DNA from: Alteromonas sp. KUL49
GTDB taxonomy: Bacteria; Pseudomonadota; Gammaproteobacteria; Enterobacterales; Alteromonadaceae
Direction of reading: 5' to 3'
NCBI RefSeq assembly: GCF_006538345.1
Contig: NZ_BJKL01000008.1
Location: 1-64,000 of the forward strand
Length of the DNA: 64,000 nucleotides
Shown piece by piece: positions 37,345-46,310 of the stretch (positions are counted from its first letter, which is position 1; each line of letters starts with the position of its first letter). The position numbers were made by a program, and so were the translations under genes. The notes below the pieces were generated by a model, which was not told where the DNA came from, ran no database searches, and saw only the letters and a list, made by a program, of their open reading frames with translations.

Positions 37345-37695
37345 TTAGGCAAGCTCACTTTTGGGGTTTGGCCCAAAATTATTACCTTCATCTTTACTGT
37401 CTTGAGCAAAGAAGATAATGAGAATAATCGGTCCCAACAGTGGAATAAGCACTAATAACAACCACCAGCCAGAACGCGCTGTGTCATGTAGTCTTCTGAC
37501 ACCCACCGCAATAGATGGCAACAATAACGCCAGACCATACACAAGGCCAAGAACTGCGGTTCCTGCAACGGTATCAACAACGGTTAGTGCGATACTAATT
37601 AGCGTATTAATCAGAAAAAACATCCAATATTCTTTACGGCGCGCTCGTCCAGAAAAACCAACGTAGTTTTTTACTACCTTTAAATACCAATCCAT
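37345..37695 (-). CDS. DUF805 family membrane protein
   Basis: A 116-residue inner-membrane protein with three or four hydrophobic segments (about 26-44, 47-62, 78-98). It shows the DUF805 signatures FSGRARRKEYWMFFL near the start and LLPSIAVGVRRLHDTARSGWW in the middle. The family function is unknown. A hairpin terminator follows. It lies between minC and the coiled-coil membrane protein gene, each apparently on its own transcript. Confidence 0.87.
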   Translation of the reverse strand: MDWYLKVVKNYVGFSGRARRKEYWMFFLINTLISIALTVVDTVAGTAVLGLVYGLALLLPSIAVGVRRLHDTARSGWWLLLVLIPLLGPIILIIFFAQDSKDEGNNFGPNPKSELA

Positions 37696-37822
37696 TTTCT
37701 TATCCTTATTTCCCCACTAAACTAATCAGGCAGCTTAGGAGAAGTTCAGCTGCAAGATATCAAAAGCACCCACTCTCTAACAATTTGATGTTACATAAAA
37801 TTAACAATGATGCAAGTGACTA

Positions 37823-38554
37823 TTATTGTGAGTCTAACAGTGCTTCATTCCAATCATATGACACCTCATAGACTCCAACACGGCGTTGATATTGATAGAC
37901 GGTCGTTGAGAATTTTATCTCATCAATAACAGCGCCGTCGGGAAGAGTAAACTCGAGATTCACCGCCTGAAAGTATCTAAATCGATATGCTATCGGTGAT
38001 TCCACAAAGTCAGCATCTCCTGTGGTCAAATCGAAGGTTTCGCCATCATTTGTACCTTTCAGCGTTACAGACAGGTTGCCATTTACAACGGCGCGATTTT
38101 GTTTTTGTTGAAGCAAAACAAACCTCAGCCCAAAGGCACCGTTGGGAGTATTTTCAACCAACACGTCATCAACAATAAAACCTTCTTGAGATTTTTCTGG
38201 TGAGACTACACGCTGATAAAACGCGTTTTGTTGCTCAAGTTCTACCATTTCCCCTTTGAGCATTGTGATTTCACTGAGTAAACTTTCTTTTTCCATGCTA
38301 ACGACAGATAAGGCAACCTCTAACTGGTTTACCTGTGTAGTGAGTTCACTATTTTCTTGATCAAGCAGCGCTAAGGTTGTCTCGGCCGCATCCAAAGCTT
38401 GCAATTGATAACGTTCCTCTAAGTGCGCAAGCTTATATCCAAAGCCCAACATTAAAATCATAGATATACCCACGAGCAATGACCATTTGTGATTGCCGAG
38501 GAAGTGTTTTAACTGATCTGTCGTCATGCCTTTACTGCCTGATGGTTGAACCAC
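37823..38554 (-). CDS. single-pass coiled-coil membrane protein (DUF6776-like)
   Basis: The 243-residue protein has one N-terminal membrane helix (about residues 24-42), a heptad-rich coiled coil (about 55-120, with ALLDQENSELTTQVNQLE), and a beta-rich periplasmic domain (about 125-240). This order fits a conserved but uncharacterised gammaproteobacterial family that I believe is DUF6776; the name is from memory and unconfirmed. Starts at 38554 and 38527 are both possible. It is divergent from the ClC gene. Confidence 0.75.
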   Translation of the reverse strand: MVQPSGSKGMTTDQLKHFLGNHKWSLLVGISMILMLGFGYKLAHLEERYQLQALDAAETTLALLDQENSELTTQVNQLEVALSVVSMEKESLLSEITMLKGEMVELEQQNAFYQRVVSPEKSQEGFIVDDVLVENTPNGAFGLRFVLLQQKQNRAVVNGNLSVTLKGTNDGETFDLTTGDADFVESPIAYRFRYFQAVNLEFTLPDGAVIDEIKFSTTVYQYQRRVGVYEVSYDWNEALLDSQ

Positions 38555-38636
38555 TCAATATATATTTTAGTTAACGTTATGAAATGCAAGTGATTGTGAT
38601 AAGCTGGTAGCTAGAATTGGACTACTCTATCACATC

Positions 38637-40313
38637 ATGCGCACGCAAGCTCTACGACAGGAAGTTGCCACTCCCAGAACATCTATACAATTGTGTTTAC
38701 TGGGCATTGTTGGTGGTACTTGCGCCGCACTTCTTATCATTCTGTTTCGTCTTTGCGTGGAATGGCTACAGTCTTCTGGGTTCGGTAGCCTTAAAGCTTG
38801 GTTTAACAATGAATGGCCTGCTTGGTTGCTTATGCCCCTTATTAGCGTCATGGTTATTCTTGTTATTGCCTACCTAACAGGGTTTAAGCACTATCGCATG
38901 GGTATCCCTTTTGTTATTCATCGCGTTAAGTATCACTACGGTCATATTCCTATTCGCACCACAATTAATCAGTTTTTTGGTGGCATGTTGGCGTTAGCTG
39001 GCGGCTTTGTAGTAGGTCGTGAGGGGCCTTCTGTGCATTTAGGAGCTTCAGGAAGTAGTTTCTTAGGTCAATGGTTACGCCTTCCCTACAACAGCATTAG
39101 AATTCTAGCAGGGTGCGGTATTGCAGCCGGTATTTCTGCTTCATTTAACACGCCTTTTGCAGCGGTAATTTTTGTCATGGAGGTGGTGTTGCGAGAATAC
39201 AAGATTCACATCTTTGTCCCTATCATGCTCGCTGCGGCCTGTGGGTCTGTGCTCACCCGTATGGTGTTTGGCGAAGGTAATGAACTAGCGTTTCTGTCGT
39301 TTAACGCGTTCAGTGAATGGATGTATTTGTACCTTATCTTGTTGGGTGTATTGCTTGGGATGCTAGCAACCCTTTTTAATAACCAACTTATGCGAGTAAT
39401 GACCTTGTTTAGGCCAGTTCCTATGATTTGGCGTCTCATTCTCGCAGCATTGATTACAGGTACAGTGGGTACCATTTTACCCGAAGCGCTCGGCGCTCAA
39501 TTTATCGATGTAGAGGCTCTGTTTAACAGCGATCCAGGTACTTTACTACTCGTGGCAGTATTAGTGTGTAAAGTAGGACTAGCCGTGTGTGCTATTGGAT
39601 TGGGTGTTCCCGGTGGTATTATTGGGCCAGTAATGGTGATAGGTATGCTAGCAGGTGCCGTACTATTATTGCCATTGTCGATGTTTGTTGATGTTCCTGA
39701 ATTTACCAGCAGCTTTGCACTACTCGGTATTGCAGGAATGCTGACTGCAGTATTACACGCACCGTTAGCAGCACTTTCTGCGGTAATGGAGCTTTCGTAC
39801 AGTCCAGAGATCATATTACCGGCCATGCTGGTTATTGTTCCCGCTTATGTAACCTCTACTCAATTTTTTGGTAATCGCTCTATATTCATCCGGCAGCTGG
39901 ATTATCAAAACCTGCCCTATGCCATATCTTCGATTAGAGAAGCTCTTGAGAAAACCGGCGTGCTGGCTGCAATGCAAACCGACTACAAAATCTTCTATGA
40001 CGCTCCAGAGAAAGCAATGGAAGAGTATTTATCTCACAACCCAACCCATATCGTAGTTCAAGCTTCGGTATTTGAAATAGGTGTGCAATATCGCCTAGTG
40101 CAGTACAATGTGAGTCTTGAGCACGACGCTCACCCTCTGATTTATCACGAAATGGAAGGCTTGAACTCTCAGTCGACCTTGCATGAAGTTCATGAACAAC
40201 TAAAGCGCTCTCGACTAGGGGCAGTTTATATTTATGACCAGGAACCCCAGGACATCATAGGGGTGGTTACCTGGAGTACGTTACAGAGTTATTTGCAAAA
40301 GGCACATTACTAA
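38637..40313 (+). CDS. ClC-type chloride channel/transporter
   Basis: Voltage-gated-like chloride permease of 558 residues with about 11 membrane segments. Filter motifs seen: HYRMGIPF (87-91, replacing GSGIP), GREGP at 127-131 with the gating Glu129, and GGIIGP in place of GxFxP. The residue corresponding to the internal proton glutamate (Glu203 of ClC-ec1) is Val183 (MEVV), as in channel-type ClCs. The C-terminal part carries two CBS-like segments (ending DIIGVVTWSTLQ). hemJ follows 2 bases after the stop. Confidence 0.93.
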   Translation: MRTQALRQEVATPRTSIQLCLLGIVGGTCAALLIILFRLCVEWLQSSGFGSLKAWFNNEWPAWLLMPLISVMVILVIAYLTGFKHYRMGIPFVIHRVKYHYGHIPIRTTINQFFGGMLALAGGFVVGREGPSVHLGASGSSFLGQWLRLPYNSIRILAGCGIAAGISASFNTPFAAVIFVMEVVLREYKIHIFVPIMLAAACGSVLTRMVFGEGNELAFLSFNAFSEWMYLYLILLGVLLGMLATLFNNQLMRVMTLFRPVPMIWRLILAALITGTVGTILPEALGAQFIDVEALFNSDPGTLLLVAVLVCKVGLAVCAIGLGVPGGIIGPVMVIGMLAGAVLLLPLSMFVDVPEFTSSFALLGIAGMLTAVLHAPLAALSAVMELSYSPEIILPAMLVIVPAYVTSTQFFGNRSIFIRQLDYQNLPYAISSIREALEKTGVLAAMQTDYKIFYDAPEKAMEEYLSHNPTHIVVQASVFEIGVQYRLVQYNVSLEHDAHPLIYHEMEGLNSQSTLHEVHEQLKRSRLGAVYIYDQEPQDIIGVVTWSTLQSYLQKAHY

Positions 40314-40315
40314 CA

Positions 40316-40744
40316 ATGGCTATTCTTTGGTTTAAAGCACTACACATTTTTTTCATGGTTGCTTGGATGGCAGGCATATTTTACTTGCCTCGGTTGTTTG
40401 TTTATCACGCCTCAACTGACTCTCAAGACGTCAAAAATGAATTTAAAGTAATGGAGCGTCGTTTGTGGTTTTTTGTAACGCCCTTTGCAGTGTTAACCCT
40501 TGTTTTTGGTGGACTATTAATTCACAGCTACGGGTTGGCATGGTTTAAAGCATCTCACTGGCTACATGTAAAGTTGGTCCTGCTACTTGCAGTTTACGGG
40601 TATCACTTCTATTTATTTAAGTTGTTAAAGCAGTTTGAAAGAGACGAAAACACACACAGCTCAAAATTCTATCGCTTTTTAAATGAAGCCCCTGTATTGG
40701 TTTTACTTGCGATAGTCGTTTTGGCCGTTGTAAAACCCATGTAA
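40316..40744 (+). CDS. hemJ: protoporphyrinogen oxidase HemJ
   Basis: Membrane protein of 142 residues that oxidises protoporphyrinogen IX in heme synthesis where HemG or HemY is absent. The N-terminus LWFKALHIFFMVAWMAGIFYLPRLFVYH matches the family, including the conserved His10. Four membrane segments are expected, and HWLHVKLVLLL lies in the third. It is 2 bases after the ClC gene, probably co-transcribed. The start has no classical ribosome binding site, consistent with coupling. Confidence 0.9.
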   Translation: MAILWFKALHIFFMVAWMAGIFYLPRLFVYHASTDSQDVKNEFKVMERRLWFFVTPFAVLTLVFGGLLIHSYGLAWFKASHWLHVKLVLLLAVYGYHFYLFKLLKQFERDENTHSSKFYRFLNEAPVLVLLAIVVLAVVKPM

Positions 40745-40805
40745 ATCGATATATATTTGCAGTTCAAGGACGTTATCGGTTTAACCGAAAGGAAAAGGAA
40801 AGGAT

Positions 40806-40988
40806 ATGGAGAACAGTAATATCCATTTAAAGTCGTTACTGTTAAAAACGGATATAGCATTCAAGGCGCTCATGCAAGAGCCCAGTTCAGTTGAGCTTAA
40901 CGAAGCTTACGAACAAGCCAAAACAGAACTTGATACCTACATGGTATCTCTGCGCAACTCACTAACTCAGCGGCAAAAATTACGTTAG
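40806..40988 (+). CDS. small coiled-coil protein of unknown function
   Basis: A 60-residue open reading frame with a very good purine-rich ribosome binding site (AAAGGA repeated) 6 bases before the ATG. The product is highly helical and charged (AYEQAKTELDTYMVSLRNSL) and lacks a membrane segment. It lies in the short space between hemJ and the convergent UPF0149 gene. It is not recognised and no function is proposed; the codon pattern and start signal make it more likely real than chance. Confidence 0.55.
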   Translation: MENSNIHLKSLLLKTDIAFKALMQEPSSVELNEAYEQAKTELDTYMVSLRNSLTQRQKLR

Positions 40989-40997
40989 TTACTGTGT

Positions 40998-41671
40998 CTA
41001 ACTTTGAGTAAAAGACTCAAATTGATTGGGCAGTGCCTGAGCAAGGTCTCCTGCCAACGACACATAGTCTTTCAATATCGAAGGTAGTTGTTTCCAAAGT
41101 AATGGAACATTTTGTTGCAACGCTGCAGCATTGCTCTCAGACCTTTGAGCCAACGCTAAGTCCAAATCAGCCAATGTAGAGAACAACTTCAAACATCGAG
41201 CCAATCGGTCCTCTGGCGCTTCAACACCGGCGAGGACTTTTTCCTTTTTTGCTCCAACTTGGCACACCGCTCCCAAGCATTTTTCCAAACGGGTTCTAAA
41301 TGTTTATGTCCAATTAACAGGCCATTGAGCCAGTGGGCTAGTGAATTTGGTAATTCGACTTGTCCTTCAATAAAAACACAAGGATTAGGTAGTGCAACTT
41401 TGTCATCCCGCATCCATTGAAGATGCCCACGTAAACCATTCATTAAACAATCTGCAAGTTCGTTCACTTGATGGTTAACTAAACGATTTGCGCTATTGCG
41501 GATAACCCATGGCATCCATTGCTCGGGCATGGGAATTTCAGGTGATGCTGCCACTGCAAAAATGATCCCATCCATCTCAAATTGATCGGGCAGTAAAGAC
41601 GACAGCGCTCTATCTTCATAGAGCGCATTAAAAACAGCGATGGGGAGGGTATCACCTGTCATATTAATCAA
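40998..41671 (-). pseudogene. UPF0149 (YecA-like) protein, frameshifted
   Basis: The N-terminal part (41671 to about 41189) shows the YecA-type sequence LLPDQFEMDGIIFAVAASPEIPMPEQWMPWV. The C-terminal part (from about 41288 to 40998) carries RLARCLKLFSTLADLDLALAQR and a helical end. They lie in different frames. The break maps to the adjacent A runs seen on the minus strand (41238-41242 and 41245-41250); one more A in either gives a continuous 220-residue protein reading KLEQKKEKVLAGVEAPEDR or similar. Function of the family is unknown. Start codon 41671 or 41662. Confidence 0.75.
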
Positions 41672-41685
41672 TCACTGTTGTTTAG

Positions 41686-42819
41686 CTATGCTGACAGGCG
41701 AGACAAAATCTGCTGCAACATCGCTTCACTGCAACCGCAATTAATACGGAAGTGGTCTTTTTGTTGGAAGTCTACACCCGGTGAAGGACCAACACCTTTA
41801 GATTCAGCCCACTCCATGACATTTTCCACACCCAGTTTACTTGCGTCTATCCAAGCTAGGAAGGTTGCTTCTGGTTTCAACATACTTAAACCTTCAATAC
41901 TATTAATAGCGTCAAAGACCATATCGCGATTGTCTCGCAAATAAGCCAGTTCTGCGTCGTGCCAATCATCACATACCGTAAATGCAGCTTCTGTCGCCAC
42001 CAACCCCAAAATAGTTACCCAAGGAACAATACCCGCAGAGGCTTGTGTAAATTCAGCGCGCAACTTGCGATCAGGTATAATGGCGAAGGAGGTTCCCAAA
42101 CCAGCGATGTTGAATGTTTTACTCGCCGCCATCAGAGTGATGCTATTGTTTGCTAACGCATCTTCTCTTCCAGCGGGAAGGTGCTTAACGCCAGGCTCCA
42201 AAATCAAGTCACAATGAATTTCGTCAGAGCACAGCACCACGTCATTCTCGTTACAAATACTAGCGATGCGATCTAACTCATCTTGAGTCAACACTGAACC
42301 TACTGGATTCATCGGGTTGCACAAAATAAGCAAGGTACATTTAGGGTCGGCTGCATTACGCTCTAGGGCATCAAAATCAAGGGTGTAACGCCCGTTTTCG
42401 ATAACGGTGCCAATATCCACACGTTCCATTCCGTTAATTTTAGGTGCAGCCAATAGCGGCGGATAATTAGGGGTTTGTACAATCACTTTATCACCGGGCT
42501 TACAGTTGGCTTTTATTGCCACGTTAAAAGCAGGAACAACACCAGGCGTCCAGACTATCCATTCCTTCTCTATCTGCCAATCGTGCTTGTCTTTCAACCA
42601 ACGTTGTACCGCGTCATTCGCAGGCTGGTAAGCAGACGGCAAGTAATAACCTAAATTACCGTGGGCTGTACGGGCTCCCACAGCATCAAGAATAGGCTGG
42701 GCCACTTTAAACTCAGTGTCAGCCACCCAAGCGGGAATAATGTCTTTGCCTTTGTATTTTTCCCACTTCAGTGAAAACGTCCCTTCCCTATCGGGGGTTT
42801 GATCAAAGTTAAAACTCAC
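41686..42819 (-). CDS. PatB/MalY-type PLP aminotransferase (cystathionine beta-lyase)
   Basis: Fold type I PLP enzyme of 377 residues in the MalY/PatB group, most of which are C-S beta-lyases on cystathionine or cysteine conjugates. The start FNFDQTPDREGTFSLKWEKY is characteristic, followed by IPAWVADTEF, CNPMNPVGSVL, LCSDEIHCDLIL and the PLP lysine in AASKTFNIAGLGTSFAI. The C-terminal arginine (FRINCGC) would bind the substrate carboxylate. It is co-directional with the UPF0149 gene 14 bases downstream. Confidence 0.9.
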   Translation of the reverse strand: MSFNFDQTPDREGTFSLKWEKYKGKDIIPAWVADTEFKVAQPILDAVGARTAHGNLGYYLPSAYQPANDAVQRWLKDKHDWQIEKEWIVWTPGVVPAFNVAIKANCKPGDKVIVQTPNYPPLLAAPKINGMERVDIGTVIENGRYTLDFDALERNAADPKCTLLILCNPMNPVGSVLTQDELDRIASICNENDVVLCSDEIHCDLILEPGVKHLPAGREDALANNSITLMAASKTFNIAGLGTSFAIIPDRKLRAEFTQASAGIVPWVTILGLVATEAAFTVCDDWHDAELAYLRDNRDMVFDAINSIEGLSMLKPEATFLAWIDASKLGVENVMEWAESKGVGPSPGVDFQQKDHFRINCGCSEAMLQQILSRLSA

Positions 42820-42924
42820 GATGGCATCCTATTTAGCCTTTGTTTCATGGGCTTACTCTAATCAATTGCACCTTACTGCACCAGTGCAAACACAGAATAA
42901 TTTAGAACGTTTCTGCCTTTATCA

Positions 42925-43327
42925 TTACCGAGTAGAGCCGCTAGCTAATGAACACACTGAAGATACTTTGTCTACCAACTCGCTCATTACGAGTGGTTTG
43001 GCCAAGAAGCCGCTAACGCCAAACTTTCGAGCAGACATCACCAGCGCTTTGTTAGGGTCTGCCGTAATCATTAAAAAACGGCACACTAAGCTTGGCATAA
43101 AAGCAGGTTTGGAGAAGACTAATGCCGTCAAAATCCGGCATGATTTGGTCGCTGATAATCAATTGAAGAGAGTCTGAATTTTGTTGCAGTAAAAACTCTC
43201 GCGCTACCTTACTACGGTTGAAAGGGTATACCGTTGCACCGAGCGTGTTTTCCAAGGTATTTGTAATCATATCAAGGGTAATAACATCATCTTCAATCAC
43301 GGCTACCGAAAACACGTTCTTCTCCAT
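42925..43327 (-). pseudogene. single-domain response regulator, frameshifted
   Basis: A stand-alone receiver (CheY-like) protein. The first part (43327 to about 43055) begins FSVAVIEDDVITLDMI and holds the acceptor Asp in LIISDQIMPDFDG. The rest, in another frame, holds PFLMITADPNKALVMSARK and the conserved Lys in GFLAKPLVMSELVDKV. Removing one T from the six-T run seen on the minus strand (A6 at 43073-43078) joins them in SVPFLMITADP, giving about 133 residues. There is no output domain and no kinase beside it. Confidence 0.82.
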
Positions 43328-43399
43328 TTTGTATTCGCGTCATTTGATAATAGTGTGACCTCAAACACATCGCCACTATGTACATTTATTCCACGCACA

Positions 43400-43427
43400 A
43401 AAAAGCCAGCTAATTAGCTGGCTTTTT
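43400..43427 (-). terminator. terminator after typA (can act both ways)
   Basis: A perfect palindrome, AAAAAGCCAGCTAA paired with TTAGCTGGCTTTTT, 24 bases beyond the typA stop. Both flanks carry T runs in their own direction, so it could also stop rightward transcription. Confidence 0.92.
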
Positions 43428-43450
43428 GAATATACATCGATTGTTCGATA

Positions 43451-45280
43451 TTACTTTTTCTCGCGTGACGCTCGCTTACGCTCGTTTTCAGTAAGAAGCT
43501 TCTTACGAATTCGAATTGACTCAGGTGTTACTTCTACCAATTCATCATCATCGATAAACTCAAGGGCTTGCTCAAGAGACATCACGATCGGTGGTACAAG
43601 ACTTTGCGCTTCATCAGTACCGGATGCACGTACGTTAGTCAGTTGCTTACCTTTAAGTGCATTTACCGTTAGGTCATTATCACGACTGTGAATACCAATC
43701 ACCATACCTTCATAAACTTCAACACCATGACCAATAAACAAACGACCGCGTTCTTGAAGGTTAAACAATGCGTTAGTTAACGCCTTACCATTTGCATTGG
43801 CGATAAGTACGCCATTTTTACGCTTTCCAATAATGCCACCTTTATAGGGACCGTAGTGGTCGAATGTATGGTAAAGCAAGCCAGAACCAGACGTTAGTGT
43901 CATAAAGTCAGTTTGGAAACCAATTAGGCCACGGCTTGGGATGATGAAATCAATACGCACTCGACCTTTGCCGTCTGGCGACATATCTGTCATTTCAGCT
44001 TTACGAAGACCAAGCTGCTCCATGATAGAACCCTGATGCTGCTCTTCACAGTCAACAGTAAGCGTTTCGAATGGCTCGAGCGTTTCACCGTCTTCTTCCT
44101 TTAAGATTACTTCTGGGCGAGATACCGCTAACTCGTAACCTTCACGTCGCATGTTTTCAATTAAGATACCTAAGTGAAGTTCACCACGTCCAGATACACG
44201 GAACTTATCTGGGTCAGGCATTTCTTCTACACGCAGAGCAACGTTATGAACGAGCTCGTCATTTAGACGATCTAAGATGTTACGTGAGGTAACATACTTA
44301 CCTTCTTTACCTGCGAACGGCGACGTATTTACCTGGAACGTCATGGTTACGGTAGGCTCATCAACCGAAAGCGGAGGTAGTGCTTCTACTGTGTTGATAT
44401 CGCAGATAGTGTCTGAAATTTTAAGTTCGCCCAAACCTGTAATCGCAATAATGTCGCCAGCGTTAGCCTGTTCAACTTCGTGACGTTCAAGCCCAAGATA
44501 GCCATATACCAAGCCAACTTTACCCGTGCGTGTTTTTCCGTCGGCAGTTGCAACAGTCACTTGCTGGTTAGGTTTAACCGACCCGCGGCTAACTCGACCT
44601 ACACCAATTACACCCACATATGAGTTGTAATCAAGCTGAGAGATTTGCATTTGGAACGCACCATCTACGTCAGCATCTGGCGGAGATACTTGGTCCACAA
44701 TAGTTTGGAACAACGCATTCATGTCTGTGGTTTCTTCGTCAGCGTCTAGTGACGCCCAGCCGTTAATCGCTGATGCGTAAACCACTTGGAAGTCCAGCTG
44801 TTCATCGGTTGCACCAAGGTTGTCGAACAGGTCGAAAACTTGATCCATTACCCAATCAGGACGCGCGCCTGGTTTGTCGATTTTGTTGATAACAACAATT
44901 GGCTTCAATCCCTGAGCGAATGCTTTTTGCGTTACAAAGCGAGTTTGTGGCATCGGACCTTCTTGCGCATCTACGAGCAGCAATACTGAGTCAGCCATTG
45001 ACATTACACGCTCTACTTCACCACCAAAATCGGCGTGTCCTGGGGTATCTACGATATTAATACGGTAGTCATTCCAGTTAATTGCTGTGTTCTTAGCAAG
45101 AATGGTAATACCACGTTCTTTCTCGATGTCGTTCGAGTCCATTACACGGTCTTCGTGCTCACCGCGCGTCTCAAGAGTACCGGATTGCTGTAACAGTTTA
45201 TCAACCAGGGTTGTCTTACCGTGGTCAACGTGGGCGATAATTGCGATATTACGCAATTTACTAATATCAGTGGTATTCAT
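43451..45280 (-). CDS. typA: translational GTPase TypA/BipA
   Basis: Ribosome-binding GTPase of the EF-G family, linked to cold and stress adaptation. The protein, about 609 residues from the ATG at 45280 (another ATG at 45298 adds six), starts [21 protein letters not shown]. The G2 region is [10 protein letters not shown]3 is VDTPGHADF and G4 is [12 protein letters not shown]. The C-terminal half includes [15 protein letters not shown] and the typical [19 protein letters not shown] end. In E. coli typA is next to glnA; here the PP2C and kinase genes lie between them. Confidence 0.96.
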   Translation of the reverse strand: MNTTDISKLRNIAIIAHVDHGKTTLVDKLLQQSGTLETRGEHEDRVMDSNDIEKERGITILAKNTAINWNDYRINIVDTPGHADFGGEVERVMSMADSVLLLVDAQEGPMPQTRFVTQKAFAQGLKPIVVINKIDKPGARPDWVMDQVFDLFDNLGATDEQLDFQVVYASAINGWASLDADEETTDMNALFQTIVDQVSPPDADVDGAFQMQISQLDYNSYVGVIGVGRVSRGSVKPNQQVTVATADGKTRTGKVGLVYGYLGLERHEVEQANAGDIIAITGLGELKISDTICDINTVEALPPLSVDEPTVTMTFQVNTSPFAGKEGKYVTSRNILDRLNDELVHNVALRVEEMPDPDKFRVSGRGELHLGILIENMRREGYELAVSRPEVILKEEDGETLEPFETLTVDCEEQHQGSIMEQLGLRKAEMTDMSPDGKGRVRIDFIIPSRGLIGFQTDFMTLTSGSGLLYHTFDHYGPYKGGIIGKRKNGVLIANANGKALTNALFNLQERGRLFIGHGVEVYEGMVIGIHSRDNDLTVNALKGKQLTNVRASGTDEAQSLVPPIVMSLEQALEFIDDDELVEVTPESIRIRKKLLTENERKRASREKK

Positions 45281-45431
45281 GCTTATAGCCTGTGTCATTC
45301 GCTACTTGATGTAGCGCCTTGCAACTAAGAATGATGCAAAAAGTCGATAAAAATTTGCGCGGATTGTACAGGGTATTTAGCCCTTTAGCGAGTGGCAATT
45401 GCGGTGAGCTTGCTCAAAAAGCAATCAAGGC

Positions 45432-46154
45432 TTAGTTTTCTGGTGTGCAACAGACATTTATGACAGAGATATTATCAAGAGCCCAGCGATTTAGTGCGTT
45501 CTCAATGAGTCTATCGCTGATAGTGTCTGACGCAGTATTTGCCAATTCGAAGACTATTGATGGATCTTCCATCACATCATTGAGTCCGTCGGAAGTGAGA
45601 ATAAACTGATCAGTGTTGTGCCAGTCAACCGTGATATGCTCAAGTTGCAAGGACGCATTCGTACCTACCGCCCGAGTGATAAGTCTGGAACCTGGGTGAC
45701 TGTTAGCTTTTGACCGTGCTAACAATCCATGAGCAACTAACTCTTCGGCTTGATTGTGATCTCGTGTTAAGCACTCTAGCGCACCGTTGGAATATCGATA
45801 CACTCGGCTGTCACCCGCCCACAAAATATGCGCACAATCATCTTCAATAAACAATACAACAACCGTACTGCCGACCTTTTCTTTGAGTTGCTTGGAAAGT
45901 TCAATAACTTCGGTATTGGCTTCCTGTATGGCCGAAGTAATTGACGCGACGGATAACGATCGCTGATTGTGTATAATCGAGGCCAATTTTTCCACAATCA
46001 AAGCGCTCGCCACATCTCCTTTTGAGTGACCGCCCATACCGTCTGCCACACACCAAAGCCTAGCGTTTGGCTCGCTGAGAAATGCATCCTCATTAACTGC
46101 GCGTATACTGCCGCGATGACTAGCTGCGGTGGAAGTCCAAGCGAGGGGTTTCAT
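45432..46154 (-). CDS. PP2C-type Ser/Thr protein phosphatase
   Basis: Mn/Mg-dependent phosphatase, 240 residues, cytosolic. PP2C motifs are complete: NEDAF (21-25), VADGMGGHSKGDVAS with Asp38 (36-50), ILWAGDSRVYRY (about 111-122), LTSDGLND (about 188-195) and DNISVI near the end. It most resembles the bacterial PstP/PrpC phosphatases but lacks a membrane anchor. It is divergent from a Ser/Thr kinase gene across a 156-base gap, so the pair probably forms one reversible phosphorylation switch. Confidence 0.92.
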   Translation of the reverse strand: MKPLAWTSTAASHRGSIRAVNEDAFLSEPNARLWCVADGMGGHSKGDVASALIVEKLASIIHNQRSLSVASITSAIQEANTEVIELSKQLKEKVGSTVVVLFIEDDCAHILWAGDSRVYRYSNGALECLTRDHNQAEELVAHGLLARSKANSHPGSRLITRAVGTNASLQLEHITVDWHNTDQFILTSDGLNDVMEDPSIVFELANTASDTISDRLIENALNRWALDNISVINVCCTPEN

Positions 46155-46310
46155 TACAAATCATCCGATGTTAGCTTCAATACGTACAAGGTTTTTTACG
46201 GGGTAATATATAAACAACTTCATGATAACACGCTATTTCTTGTGTGAAACATGCAATGTTGTTTTGTTTTACGCTAGACTCACAAAAAACATCAATAAGA
46301 CATAAATGTA

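Noticed and set aside
42821..43177. 118-codon plus-strand frame opposite the receiver gene
   Set aside because: It is antisense to the broken receiver gene, whose conserved motifs prove the minus strand is coding; the plus frame has no ribosome binding site or recognised motif.
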